A stretch of 32,507 nt of DNA from positions 91,464 to 123,970 of the forward strand of contig NZ_VDFC01000033.1 of assembly GCF_008369065.1 (NCBI RefSeq). The letters run 5' to 3'. The notes below the pieces were generated by a model. The model saw only the letters and a program-made list of their open reading frames with translations, was not told the DNA's origin and made no database searches. This DNA comes from Streptomyces apricus. Its GTDB lineage: Bacteria > Actinomycetota > Actinomycetes > Streptomycetales > Streptomycetaceae. The translations under genes and the position numbers were made by a program. This document shows positions 24,655-32,506 of the stretch, piece after piece (positions within the stretch are counted from its first letter, which is position 1; every line of letters begins with the position of its first letter).

Positions 24655-26048
24655 CGACCAGCGAGCCCCAGGAGTTCGACCTCGCCGGCCTCCTCGCCGA
24701 GCGCGGAGCCGAGCGCTACGAACTGCACGCGAAGTACCTGAACCACCAGCTGCCGCGCATGCTGCACACCATCGGCTTCGACAAGGTCTACGAGCGGGCC
24801 GAGGGCGCCCACTTCTGGGACGCGGACGGCAACGACCACCTGGACATGCTCGCCGGGTTCGGGGTGATGGGCCTGGGCCGCCACCACCCCGTCGTCCGCA
24901 AGGCGCTGCACGACGTCCTCGACGCCGGGCTCGCCGACCTGACCCGCTTCGACTGCCAGCCGCTGCCCGGTCTGCTGGCCGAGAAGCTGCTCACCCACAG
25001 CCCGCACCTGGACCGGGTGTTCTTCGGCAACAGCGGCACCGAGGCCGTCGAGACCGCGCTGAAGTTCGCCCGGTACGCCACCGGGAAGCCGCGCGTGCTG
25101 TACTGCGCGCACTCCTTCCACGGCCTGACCACCGGGTCCCTGTCCGTGAACGGCGAGGACGGCTTCCGGGACGGCTTCGCCCCGCTGCTGCCCGACACCG
25201 CGGTCCCGCTCGGCGACCTCGACGCGCTCGCGGCCGAGCTGAGGAAGGGCGACGTCGCCGCCCTCATCGTCGAGCCGATCCAGGGCAAGGGCGTGCACGA
25301 GGCGCCGCCCGGCTACCTGCGCGCCGCCCAGGAGCTGCTGCACCGGCACAAGGCGCTGCTCATCGCGGACGAGGTGCAGACCGGCCTCGGCCGCACCGGC
25401 GACTTCTACGCCTACCAGCACGAGGAGGGCGTCGAGCCGGACCTGGTCTGCGTGGCGAAGGCGCTGTCGGGCGGCTACGTGCCCGTCGGCGCGACCCTGG
25501 GCAAGGACTGGATCTTCAAGAAGGTCTACTCGTCCATGGACCGGGTCCTCGTGCACTCCGCGAGCTTCGGGTCCAACGCACAGGCGATGGCGGCCGGCCT
25601 CGCCGTGCTGTCGGTCATGGAGAACGAGCAGATCGTGGCGAACGCCCGCGCCACCGGGGAGCGGCTCAAGGCCCGGCTCGCGGCGCTCGTCGACACGTAC
25701 GAGCTGCTGAGCGACGTACGCGGCCGGGGGCTGATGATCGGCATCGAGTTCGGCCGGCCGAGGTCGCTGAAGCTGCGCAGCCGCTGGACGGTGCTGCAGA
25801 CCGCCCGCAAGGGGCTGTTCGCGCAGATGGTGGTCGTGCCGCTGCTGCAGCGCCACCGGATCCTCACCCAGGTCTCCGGCGACCACCTGGAGGTGATCAA
25901 GCTGATCCCGCCGCTGGTCATCGGCGAGCAGGACGTGGACCGCTTCATGGACGCCTTCACCGCCGTGATGGACGACGCGCACAGCGGCGGCGGTCTGATG
26001 TGGGACTTCGGCAAGACCCTGGTCAAGCAGGCGGTCGCCAACAAGTAG
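24651..26048 (+). CDS. hpnO: Hopanoid aminotransferase HpnO (class III, PLP-dependent)
   Basis: This 465-residue class III aminotransferase has the PLP-binding lysine in [13 protein letters not shown] (Lys270), preceded by [13 protein letters not shown], and [16 protein letters not shown] for the phosphate site. In hopanoid clusters this family converts the aldehyde or ribosyl-derived side chain to 35-aminobacteriohopanetriol. Its last place in the hpn operon and coupling to dxs by ATGA support that role over acetylornithine or other aminotransferase functions, which share the fold. AAGGAG lies about 9 bases before the ATG. Confidence 0.9.
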   Translation: MTTSEPQEFDLAGLLAERGAERYELHAKYLNHQLPRMLHTIGFDKVYERAEGAHFWDADGNDHLDMLAGFGVMGLGRHHPVVRKALHDVLDAGLADLTRFDCQPLPGLLAEKLLTHSPHLDRVFFGNSGTEAVETALKFARYATGKPRVLYCAHSFHGLTTGSLSVNGEDGFRDGFAPLLPDTAVPLGDLDALAAELRKGDVAALIVEPIQGKGVHEAPPGYLRAAQELLHRHKALLIADEVQTGLGRTGDFYAYQHEEGVEPDLVCVAKALSGGYVPVGATLGKDWIFKKVYSSMDRVLVHSASFGSNAQAMAAGLAVLSVMENEQIVANARATGERLKARLAALVDTYELLSDVRGRGLMIGIEFGRPRSLKLRSRWTVLQTARKGLFAQMVVVPLLQRHRILTQVSGDHLEVIKLIPPLVIGEQDVDRFMDAFTAVMDDAHSGGGLMWDFGKTLVKQAVANK

Positions 26049-26082
26049 CACGGCGGCGGCACGTGCGGGTGCGGCACGCTTT

Positions 26083-26117
26083 TTGCCTCTGAGGCAAGGA
26101 ATTTGTCTCAGAGGCAA
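26083..26117. promoter_or_regulatory. Tandem palindromic operators of the XRE-cupin gene
   Basis: TTGCCTCTGAGGCAA (26083-26097) is a perfect 7+1+7 palindrome. A second copy, TTGTCTCAGAGGCAA (26103-26117), has one arm mismatch. Centres are 20 bases apart, about two helical turns, so two dimers could bind the same face. The sites lie directly upstream of the XRE gene, implying autoregulation. Confidence 0.75.
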
Positions 26118-26129
26118 GGATGCGGCTCA

Positions 26130-26777
26130 ATGGAACGCATGAACCCTGCCAAGGGTACGAGCCCTTCCGAGCCGATGGCAGCCGGGGACCAGCTGCCCGC
26201 CGTCGCCCCGCGGCTGCGCGCGCTGCGACGGCAGGCGGCGCTCACCCTGGAGTCCGCGGCCCGCGCCGCCGGCCTCTCGCCCGCCCACCTCTCCCGGCTG
26301 GAGACCGGACAGCGCCAGCCCTCGCTGCCGATGCTCCTCACGCTGGCCCGCGTCTACGCCACCACCGTCTCCGACCTGCTCGGCGAGACGGTCACCGAAC
26401 GGGACGCGGTCGTGCGCGCCGCCGAGATGGACCCCACACAGGCCGGCGGCTGGACGTACTGGCAGGCCGGAGCGGCCGGCCGGGGCATGCAGTCCCTGCG
26501 CGTGCACGTCCCCTACGGCGCGCAGGGCGACATCGTGCGGGTCCACCCCGGCGAGGAGTGGCTGTACGTCCTGCAGGGGCGGCTGCGGCTGCGCCTCGGG
26601 GACACCGCGCACGTCCTGGCGCCCGGGGACAGCGCCCACTTCGACTCGCTGACCCCGCACCGGATCGCCGCCGCGGACCGGGACGGGGCCGAGCTCCTCT
26701 TCGTGCACACCCTGCTGCAGAGCCCGACGGCCGCCCTGTGCCTCGGACCGACGACGACCTCAGGAGAAGGCTCATGA
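26130..26777 (+). CDS. XRE-cupin transcriptional regulator
   Basis: This 215-residue regulator has an N-terminal XRE helix-turn-helix (about 22-75: LRALRRQAALTLESAARAAG, then SPAHLSRLETGQRQPSLPML) and a C-terminal cupin_2 domain (about 120-195) with HPGEEWLYVLQGRLRL and LAPGDSAHFDSLTPH, the usual metal or ligand-binding barrel. Such proteins sense small ligands and often regulate their own operon. A TTG at 26103 in frame lies inside the operator and is unlikely; ATG 26130 has AAGGA 9 bases upstream. The gene follows the hopanoid operon by about 80 bases on the same strand and overlaps the next gene by ATGA. Control of hpn genes is possible but not shown. Confidence 0.92.
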   Translation: MERMNPAKGTSPSEPMAAGDQLPAVAPRLRALRRQAALTLESAARAAGLSPAHLSRLETGQRQPSLPMLLTLARVYATTVSDLLGETVTERDAVVRAAEMDPTQAGGWTYWQAGAAGRGMQSLRVHVPYGAQGDIVRVHPGEEWLYVLQGRLRLRLGDTAHVLAPGDSAHFDSLTPHRIAAADRDGAELLFVHTLLQSPTAALCLGPTTTSGEGS

Positions 26778-26899
26778 AGGACCTGGAGGAGAAGTTCCCG
26801 CGCGCGCTGTGGGTCCGGCTCATCATCTACGTGGCGGTCGGGCACGTCTTCGCCGCCTTCATCTATCTGCTGTTCACGCTCGGCGCCCAGAACCAGTAG
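26774..26899 (+). CDS. 41-residue membrane protein (DUF6126-like)
   Basis: The small protein begins MKDLEEKFPRALWVRLI and continues with a single membrane helix (IIYVAVGHVFAAFIYLLFTLG) before a short polar end. It resembles DUF6126, a Streptomyces family I recall as commonly encoded next to XRE-cupin regulators. Its start overlaps the regulator stop (ATGA), so the pair is translationally coupled. A role as a membrane anchor, sensor or antagonist of the regulator is speculative. Confidence 0.8.
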   Translation: MKDLEEKFPRALWVRLIIYVAVGHVFAAFIYLLFTLGAQNQ

Positions 26900-26912
26900 G
26901 CGCGACCGGCCG

Positions 26913-26930
26913 CCCCGCGCCCCGGCGGGG
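26913..26930. terminator. Short hairpin between convergent genes
   Basis: CCCCGC and GCGGGG form a 6-bp stem with a 6-base loop in the 31-base gap between the small membrane protein gene and the phosphatase stop. It is weak but well placed for a bidirectional terminator. Confidence 0.35.
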
Positions 26931-27728
26931 TCAGTCGAGGAGCCGCTCGCGCAGCCGCTCCCGGATCCCGGGGGTCACGCCGAGCCCCTGCTCCAGGTAG
27001 GCGTCCACCCCGCCCCACGTCCCCTCGATCGTGTCGAACGCCGCCGCCAGGTACTCGGCGCGGGCGTCGAAGAGGGGACCGAGCAGCTCCATCACCTCGG
27101 GTGTGTACGCCGAGGCGGCGGAACCGCTGCGGTGGACCTTGTAGCGGCGGTGCGCCGCGTTCGACTCCAGGTAGTCCGCCACGATCGCCTCGCGCTCGAC
27201 CCCGACCGCCAGGAGCGTCACGGCGACGGACAGGCCCGCCCGGTCCTTGCCCGCCGCGCAGTGCATCAGCGCCGGGACGCTGTCCCGGGCCAGCGCATGC
27301 AGCACCTGGCGGTGCTCGGCGGTGCGGTCCTTGATGATCGTGCGGTACGACGCCACCATGCGGTTCGCCGCCCTGCCGTCCGAGAGCAGTGCGCGCAGCT
27401 GCTCCAGATTCCCCTCGCGGACCATCTTCCAGAACTCCGCGCCGTCCGCGGGGTCCGTCAGCGGCAGGTTCACGTTGCGCACGCCGGGCAGCTCGACGTC
27501 GGCGCCCTCCAGCTTCTGGTCGGCCGCGTTGCGGAAGTCGAAGATCGTGTGCAGGCCCAGGGAGGCGAGGAACGCGGCGTCCGACGCCGTCGCGTGCGCG
27601 AGGTGGCCGCTGCGGAACAGCCGCCCGTGCGCCAGGCGCCGGCCGTCCACCGTCGGCAGGCCGCCCACGTCACGGAAGTTGCGCACTCCGGTCAGCTCGG
27701 GCTCGGTCGACGGGACCTGCTGCGTCAC
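26931..27728 (-). CDS. Tyrosine-protein phosphatase (Y_phosphatase3-like)
   Basis: This 265-residue cytosolic protein has the cysteine phosphatase P-loop MHCAAGKDRAG (C-x5-R) and an N-terminal GVRNFRDVGGLPT typical of the atypical PTP family that includes Mycobacterium PtpB/MptpB and Listeria LipA. Those act on phosphotyrosine and in some cases phosphoinositides. The frame extends to 27800, but GTG 27728 has GGGAGGA 6 bases upstream and starts just before the conserved region. It is divergent from the alpha-galactosidase gene and convergent with the XRE-cupin pair. The substrate is not evident. Confidence 0.88.
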   Translation of the reverse strand: MTQQVPSTEPELTGVRNFRDVGGLPTVDGRRLAHGRLFRSGHLAHATASDAAFLASLGLHTIFDFRNAADQKLEGADVELPGVRNVNLPLTDPADGAEFWKMVREGNLEQLRALLSDGRAANRMVASYRTIIKDRTAEHRQVLHALARDSVPALMHCAAGKDRAGLSVAVTLLAVGVEREAIVADYLESNAAHRRYKVHRSGSAASAYTPEVMELLGPLFDARAEYLAAAFDTIEGTWGGVDAYLEQGLGVTPGIRERLRERLLD

Positions 27729-27895
27729 GGTGTTCCTCCCATCGGCGGCCGACGCGGCTCGTCGGCGAGGTGCGCGTCCGACGATACGACATCGGTTCAT
27801 GGGCCGATGAGTTGTCCACAGGCGTTGCTAGAAGGGCAGGTCGGCCCTGATGATGTCGGGACTTGAGCGTGCCTGTTCGAATATGTGAGGGCTTG

Positions 27896-30013
27896 ATGGT
27901 AGAGATCGGCGCGGACGGCCGTACGTGGCTCCTTTCGGGGCCCACGAGCAGTTACGGCCTGCGGCTCGGTGACGAGGACGAGCTGCTGCATCTGCACTGG
28001 GGCCCCAGGATCGCCCTCGCCGACGCCGAGGCGCTCGCCGCGGGTCCCGGCCCGGAGTACTGGGCGTTCGAGGCGACCCTGGACGGCCACGAGGAGTACC
28101 CGGTGGAGGGCGGCCCCCGCTTCGTGCGGCCCGCGCTGTCCGTGCGGACACCGGAGCGCCGCGGCACCGAGTGGCGCTTCGAGGGGTACGGGACCGGGGG
28201 CGCCGAGGGAACCGAAGGGGCCGCGGGAGCCGGGGACGACGAGCTGCGGCTGCGGTTCTCCGACTCCGGGCTCGGCATCACCCTGCACTACCGGATGCGG
28301 GCCGGCAGCGACGTCGTCGAGCGCTGGGTGACCCTCGCCAACGAGGGGCCCGCCCTGGAGGTGCTGCGCGCCGACTCCGCGACCTGGACGCTGCCGCTGC
28401 GCGACGGATGGCGGCTCTCCCAGCTGCACGGGCGGTGGGCGGCCGAGTCCCGCCTCACGCGCTCCGACCTCACCTACGGCGAGAAGGTCATCGGCAGCCG
28501 GCGCGGGCACACCGGGCACCAGCACCTGCCGTGGGTCGCCCTGGACGCGGACGGCACGGCGACCGAGGAGCTGGGCGAGGTCTACGGATGCGCGCTCGCC
28601 TGGTCGGGCAGCTGGCGGATCGCGGTGGCGCAACTGCCGGACGCGCGCGTGCAGATCACCGGCGGCGCCGGGTACGACGACTCGGGCCTGCTGCGGCTGG
28701 AGCCGGGCGAGGGCTTCGTCACGCCCGTCTTCGCGGGGCTGTGGAGCGACGGCGGCTTCGGCGGGGCGAGCCGCGCCTGGCACGCGTACCAGCGTGAGCA
28801 CGTGATCCCGGACGCGGACCGGTACCGGCCGGTGCTCTACAACTCCTGGGAGGCCACCGAGTTCGACATCTCCGAGGAGCAGCAGCGGGCGCTCGCCCGC
28901 CGGGCCGCCGAGGCGGGGATCGAGCTGTTCGTGGTCGACGACGGCTGGTTCGGGGCGCGCACCAGCGACCGGGCCGGACTCGGCGACTGGACGCCCAACC
29001 GGGACCGCTTCCCGGGCGGCCTCAAGCCCCTCGCCGACCACGTGCACGGACTCGGGATGCAGTTCGGCATCTGGGTCGAGCCCGAGATGGTCAACCAGGA
29101 CAGCGACCTGTACCGCGCGCACCCCGACTGGGTGCAGTTCCAGCCGGGCCGCAGGCGCACCGAGCTGCGCAACCAGCTCGTGCTGAACCTCGCCCGCGAG
29201 GACGTCCAGGAGTACCTGTGGGAACGGCTGGACACGCTGCTCTCCGGCGCCCCGGTCGACTACGTGAAGTGGGACTTCAACCGTGCCTTCACCGACGCGG
29301 GCTGGCCCGGCGAGGCGTACCCGCAGCGGCTGTGGGTGGACCATGTGCACGCCCTGTACCGCCTGCTGGACCGGCTGCGGGCGGCCCATCCGGGCGTGGC
29401 CTTCGAGTCCTGCTCGGGCGGCGGCGGGCGGATCGACCTCGGCATCATGTCCCGTACGGACCAGGTGTGGACCTCGGACAACACGGACCCGCTCGACCGG
29501 CTCGCCATCCAGCACGGGTACAGCCAGGTGCACCCCGCGCGGGCCATGGCCGCCTGGGTCACCGACAGCCCGAACACACAGCTCAACGGGCGGGTCAGCT
29601 CGCTGCGCTTCCGGTTCGTGAGCGCGATGGCCGGAGTGCTCGGGGTCGGCGGGGACCTGACCCGGTGGAGCGGGGAGGAGCTGGCCGAGGCGCGGACCTG
29701 GGTGGAGCTCTACAAGGAGATCCGGCCCGTGGTGCAGGGCGGCGACCTGTACCGGCTGCGGGCGCCCGAGGGCGGGCTGAGCGCCGTCCAGTACGTCCGG
29801 GGCGATGAGGCCGTCGTCCTGGCCTGGCTGCAGGCCCAGCACCACGGCGAGCCGGTCCCGCCGCTGCGGCTGCGCGGCCTCGACCCGACGGCGTCGTACG
29901 AATGCCTCGAAACGCGCGAAGTGCACCGGGGTGCGGTGCTGTTGCACCACGGGCTGCGGACAGGGCTGCGCGGGGATCTCGATGCGACAGTTGTCAGACT
30001 GCGTCGCAAGTGA
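27896..30013 (+). CDS. Alpha-galactosidase, GH36
   Basis: This 705-residue GH36 enzyme hydrolyses terminal alpha-galactosides, probably in the cytosol because no signal peptide is present. The N-terminal beta-sandwich (about 1-300) precedes a TIM barrel containing NSWEATEFDI, VDDGWFG, the nucleophile Asp460 in DYVKWDFNR, and the acid/base Asp528 in TSDNTDPLDR, all family hallmarks; a C-terminal beta domain follows. A TTG at 27863 is possible but ATG 27896 has GAGGG about 6 bases upstream. The gene stands alone, with no sugar transporter or regulator beside it, and is followed by a strong terminator. Confidence 0.95.
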   Translation: MVEIGADGRTWLLSGPTSSYGLRLGDEDELLHLHWGPRIALADAEALAAGPGPEYWAFEATLDGHEEYPVEGGPRFVRPALSVRTPERRGTEWRFEGYGTGGAEGTEGAAGAGDDELRLRFSDSGLGITLHYRMRAGSDVVERWVTLANEGPALEVLRADSATWTLPLRDGWRLSQLHGRWAAESRLTRSDLTYGEKVIGSRRGHTGHQHLPWVALDADGTATEELGEVYGCALAWSGSWRIAVAQLPDARVQITGGAGYDDSGLLRLEPGEGFVTPVFAGLWSDGGFGGASRAWHAYQREHVIPDADRYRPVLYNSWEATEFDISEEQQRALARRAAEAGIELFVVDDGWFGARTSDRAGLGDWTPNRDRFPGGLKPLADHVHGLGMQFGIWVEPEMVNQDSDLYRAHPDWVQFQPGRRRTELRNQLVLNLAREDVQEYLWERLDTLLSGAPVDYVKWDFNRAFTDAGWPGEAYPQRLWVDHVHALYRLLDRLRAAHPGVAFESCSGGGGRIDLGIMSRTDQVWTSDNTDPLDRLAIQHGYSQVHPARAMAAWVTDSPNTQLNGRVSSLRFRFVSAMAGVLGVGGDLTRWSGEELAEARTWVELYKEIRPVVQGGDLYRLRAPEGGLSAVQYVRGDEAVVLAWLQAQHHGEPVPPLRLRGLDPTASYECLETREVHRGAVLLHHGLRTGLRGDLDATVVRLRRK

Positions 30014-30029
30014 CCGATGTGACCGTAAT

Positions 30030-30067
30030 GGGGCCTTCTTTCCAACTGGTGTGGAAATGAAGGCCCC
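30030..30067 (+). terminator. Terminator after alpha-galactosidase
   Basis: GGGGCCTTC plus TTTCCA (30030-30044) pairs with TGGAAATGAAGGCCCC (30052-30067). This gives about 15 bp of stem with a single bulged base and a 7-base loop, 16 bases after the stop codon. Confidence 0.85.
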
Positions 30068-30289
30068 TGGGGTCGCCCTCCGTGAGCAGCGTCATATCGT
30101 GACGTTCCGCTGTCGCCATGCTCACGTAAGTCCGCTTTGTTTCCTGGGGTGCGGGGGACAGAGGGCGGCCCGGATTCACACAGGGTGACCGATGCCCCAC
30201 CGGAGGATCAAGGAAACAGGGAACACGGGAAACCCCTGAGGTTGTTTCCGCGTCTCCCCGTCGCTTACGTTCACCTCCAATCCGGACGG
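30068..30289 (+). other. Non-coding upstream leader/promoter region with possible alternative stems
   Basis: No gene is visible. Near the left end are nested inverted repeats (CGTGAGCA 30081-30088 with TGCTCACG 30119-30126; CGTCA and TGACG inside). Further on, GTTTCCT (30139-30145) can pair with AGGAAAC (30211-30217). GGAAAC (30228-30233) can pair with GTTTCC (30244-30249), which could also take AGGAAAC. These could be promoter operators or part of a long 5' leader ahead of the riboswitch. I cannot place the transcription start. Confidence 0.4.
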
Positions 30290-30474
30290 ACGCCCAATCC
30301 TGCCGCCGCCCGGAATCCCCACACCGACACCCGTACACGGCAGGAGCGGGGGACCCACAGGTACCACGCCTGTTCCGGTCTCCGGAACGGGCTCGGGGTC
30401 AAGTCGCGCGACAGCGCGGCCGGGCATCTCCAGCCCGCACCCGACAGCTCACCTCGCAGGCGCCGGAGAGGAAT
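30290..30474 (+). ncRNA. Cyclic di-AMP (ydaO/yuaA) riboswitch
   Basis: The leader of the LysM/M23 hydrolase gene contains sequences I recognise from Streptomyces ydaO riboswitches. In order these are CGCCCAATCCTGCCG, GGCAGGAGCGGGGGACCCA, GCTCGGGGTCAAGTCGCG, the hairpin GGGCATCTCCAGCCCG, and CCCGACAGCTCACCTCGCAG ending in GCGCCGGAGAGGA. CCTGCCG and CGGCAGG close one stem. Binding of c-di-AMP normally turns expression off. The final GGAGAGGA also acts as the gene's ribosome-binding site, so control may be translational. Boundaries are approximate. The linked gene class fits: in actinobacteria this riboswitch commonly governs cell-wall hydrolases. Confidence 0.88.
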
Positions 30475-30479
30475 TCGTC

Positions 30480-31427
30480 ATGCCCGCGAAGGGTAAGCAC
30501 CGCCGTCCCAAGTCCCAGCGCCTCACCCGCTCCATAGCCGCGGCCGGAACCGGGGGCGCCGCCCTCGCCCTCCCGCTGTTCGGCGCGGCCGGAGCGCACG
30601 CCGCCACCCCGCAGTCCGCCGCCGACTCCGTGACGAGTGCCTCGAACCTCGCGGGTGAAACCCCGAAGTCCGCGCCGGCCGCCGGGAAGAAGGCCGAAGC
30701 GCGGCAGACCGGCACGGAGAAGGTCACCACCAGGACGTACGCCGTGCGTTCGGGCGACTCCCTCTCGAAGATCGCCGACACGCAGGACGTCGACGGCGGC
30801 TGGAAGAAGCTGTACTCGGACAACCGCGCCGCGGTCGGCAGCGACCCGTCGCTCATCCACCCCGGCCTCAAGCTCGCGCTCGGCGGCAAGGCCGCGGCCT
30901 CCACCGGCTCCGGCGCCTCCCAGTCCTCCGAGCGGTCCGCCCCCGAGAAGCCCGCTGCCAAGAAGCCGGCCACGACGTCCAAGGCCGCGGACACCTCCCC
31001 GGCCGCGCCCTCGACCTCCACCGGCTTCTCGCTGCCGGTCGCGGGCGCCTCGATCGGCACCTCGTACAAGATGTCGGGCAGCATGTGGTCCAGCGGCTAC
31101 CACACCGGTGTCGACTTCGTGGTGCCCACCGGCACCTCGCTCAAGTCCGTCGGCGCGGGCACCGTCGTCTCCGCCGGATGGGGCGGCGCGTACGGCAACC
31201 AGGTCGTCATCCGGCTCGCCGACGGCCACTACGCCCAGTACGCCCACCTGTCCTCGCTGTCCGTCTCGGCCGGCCAGAGCGTGACCGGCGGGCAGCAGGT
31301 CGGCCTCTCCGGCGCGACGGGCAACGTCACCGGCCCGCACCTGCACTTCGAGATCCGCACCACCCCCGACTACGGCTCGGACGTGGACCCGCTGGCGTAC
31401 CTGCGCGCCAAGGGCGTCTCCCTCTGA
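30480..31427 (+). CDS. Secreted LysM/M23 peptidoglycan endopeptidase
   Basis: This 315-residue exported cell-wall hydrolase has a signal peptide (about 1-41: basic KGKHRRPKSQR, a hydrophobic Ala/Gly-rich core, AHA cleavage motif). A LysM domain follows (about 85-140, YAVRSGDSLSKIADTQ), then a Ser/Ala/Pro/Lys linker (about 140-180). The C-terminal M23 domain has zinc ligands His208 and Asp212 (HTGVD) and His289 in HLHFE, with catalytic His287 in the same motif and another in YAHLSS. It would cut peptide cross-links. ATG 30480 follows GGAGAGGA, the end of a c-di-AMP riboswitch, so expression should respond to c-di-AMP. It stands alone and ends at an 18-bp terminator. Confidence 0.94.
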   Translation: MPAKGKHRRPKSQRLTRSIAAAGTGGAALALPLFGAAGAHAATPQSAADSVTSASNLAGETPKSAPAAGKKAEARQTGTEKVTTRTYAVRSGDSLSKIADTQDVDGGWKKLYSDNRAAVGSDPSLIHPGLKLALGGKAAASTGSGASQSSERSAPEKPAAKKPATTSKAADTSPAAPSTSTGFSLPVAGASIGTSYKMSGSMWSSGYHTGVDFVVPTGTSLKSVGAGTVVSAGWGGAYGNQVVIRLADGHYAQYAHLSSLSVSAGQSVTGGQQVGLSGATGNVTGPHLHFEIRTTPDYGSDVDPLAYLRAKGVSL

Positions 31428-31444
31428 CACCCGCTCCGCCCGTT

Positions 31445-31485
31445 CGCCGAAGGCCGGACCCCGCCACGGGGTCCGGCCTTCGGCG
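31445..31485 (+). terminator. Strong hairpin terminator after LysM/M23 gene
   Basis: A perfect 18-bp stem (31445-31462 with 31468-31485, core CCGAAGGCCGGACCCC) with a 5-base loop lies 17 bases after the stop codon. Confidence 0.92.
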
Positions 31486-31543
31486 TGCCGTCGGCGCACG
31501 GCCCGGGAGCTGCGGAAACGTCCCCGGCGGCGATCCGTATTCC

Positions 31544-31593
31544 GGGGTTGACCAACACTTGACGCGTGGCTTATCTCACCGCGCGTCAACCCC
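31544..31593. promoter_or_regulatory. Nested inverted repeats upstream of SGNH hydrolase gene
   Basis: GGGGTTGAC (31544-31552) pairs perfectly with GTCAACCCC (31585-31593). The inner TTGACGCGTGG (31559-31569) pairs with CCGCGCGTCAA (31579-31589) with one mismatch. The arms overlap, so the two structures are alternatives. The TTGAC elements resemble -35 boxes, but I found no convincing -10. Likely operator or promoter of the following gene. Confidence 0.45.
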
Positions 31594-31623
31594 TTCCTAC
31601 GGTCGCGTAGCTCACACCCGAGG

Positions 31624-32457
31624 GTGAATCATGCCGATGTGACAGACGATTCCAGAGACGACAGCAGAAGAGTGATCAGGTCGTACGTCGCGGTGGGGGA
31701 CAGCTTCACCGAGGGCGTCGGTGATCCGGGCCCGGACGGGGCGTTCGTCGGCTGGGCCGACAGGTTCGCGGTACTCCTCGCGGACCGGCGCCCCGAGGGC
31801 GACTTCGCCTACACCAACCTCGCGGTCCGCGGGAAGCTGCTCGACCAGATCGTCGGGGACCAGCTGCAGCGGGCCCGGGAACTCGCCCCGGACCTGGTGT
31901 CCTTCTGTGCGGGCGGCAACGACATCATCCGGCCGGGCACCGACCCCGACGAGGTCGCGGAGCGCTACGAGCGGGCCGTCGCCGACCTGACGTCGGCCGT
32001 CGGCACGGTCCTCGTGACCACCGGCTTCGACACCCGCGGCGTACCCGTGCTGCGGCACATGCGCGGCAAGATCGCCACGTACAACCTCCACCTGCGGGCC
32101 ATCGCCGACCGGTACGGCTGCCCGGTGCTGGACCTGTGGTCGCTCAGGACCATCCAGGACCGGCGGGCCTGGGACGGCGACCGGCTCCACCTGTCGCCCG
32201 AGGGGCACACCCGGGTGGCCCTGCGCGCCGGGCAGGTCCTCGGCCTGGAGGTGCCCGCGGACCCGGACCAGCCCTGGCCGCCGCTGCCGCCGCGCGGCAC
32301 CTCGGAGGTGCGGCGCGACAACATCCAGTGGGCGCGGGAGTACCTCGTGCCGTGGATCGGCCGGCGGCTGCGCGGGGAGTCCTCGGGCGACCGCGTGGTG
32401 GCGAAGGGCAGCCTGTCGCCGCACGACATCAAGACGTGGATCGAGGCCGTGGCCTGA
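31624..32457 (+). CDS. SGNH/GDSL-family hydrolase
   Basis: This 277-residue esterase-like protein has the SGNH blocks: VAVGDSFTEGVGD with the nucleophile serine (near residue 27), the glycine block NLAVRGKLLDQ, GGNDI with Asn (about 99), and the Asp-His pair DRLHLSPEGH (about 188-195). There is no signal peptide, so it acts in the cytosol or is exported by another route. It hydrolyses an ester of unknown nature. GTG 31624 is the longest start; GTG 31639 is also possible, and AGGG just before 31624 suits the second better. Residues after 210 form a Pro-rich C-terminal extension (WPPLPPRG then a helical end). No operon partner is visible within the window. Confidence 0.9.
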   Translation: MNHADVTDDSRDDSRRVIRSYVAVGDSFTEGVGDPGPDGAFVGWADRFAVLLADRRPEGDFAYTNLAVRGKLLDQIVGDQLQRARELAPDLVSFCAGGNDIIRPGTDPDEVAERYERAVADLTSAVGTVLVTTGFDTRGVPVLRHMRGKIATYNLHLRAIADRYGCPVLDLWSLRTIQDRRAWDGDRLHLSPEGHTRVALRAGQVLGLEVPADPDQPWPPLPPRGTSEVRRDNIQWAREYLVPWIGRRLRGESSGDRVVAKGSLSPHDIKTWIEAVA

Positions 32458-32467
32458 AGGTCCGCGA

Positions 32468-32506
32468 GGATCCGAGGGCCCCGGGGCCCGCGACGGGATC
32501 CGAGGG
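32468..32506. repeat. Direct repeat and palindrome at window end
   Basis: GGATCCGAGGG occurs at 32468-32478 and 32496-32506, flanking a perfect 14-base palindrome GGGCCCCGGGGCCC (32476-32489). The element follows the SGNH hydrolase stop by about 10 bases and may be part of its terminator or a small repeat continuing past the window. Confidence 0.4.

Noticed and set aside
30139..30249. A second, tandem ydaO aptamer
   Set aside because: A GCGGGGGAC stretch is suggestive, but the other conserved ydaO blocks are absent.
30269..30279. PHO-box unit GTTCACCTCCA before the riboswitch
   Set aside because: It is a single unit; flanking 11-base units do not match, and PhoP sites need at least two.
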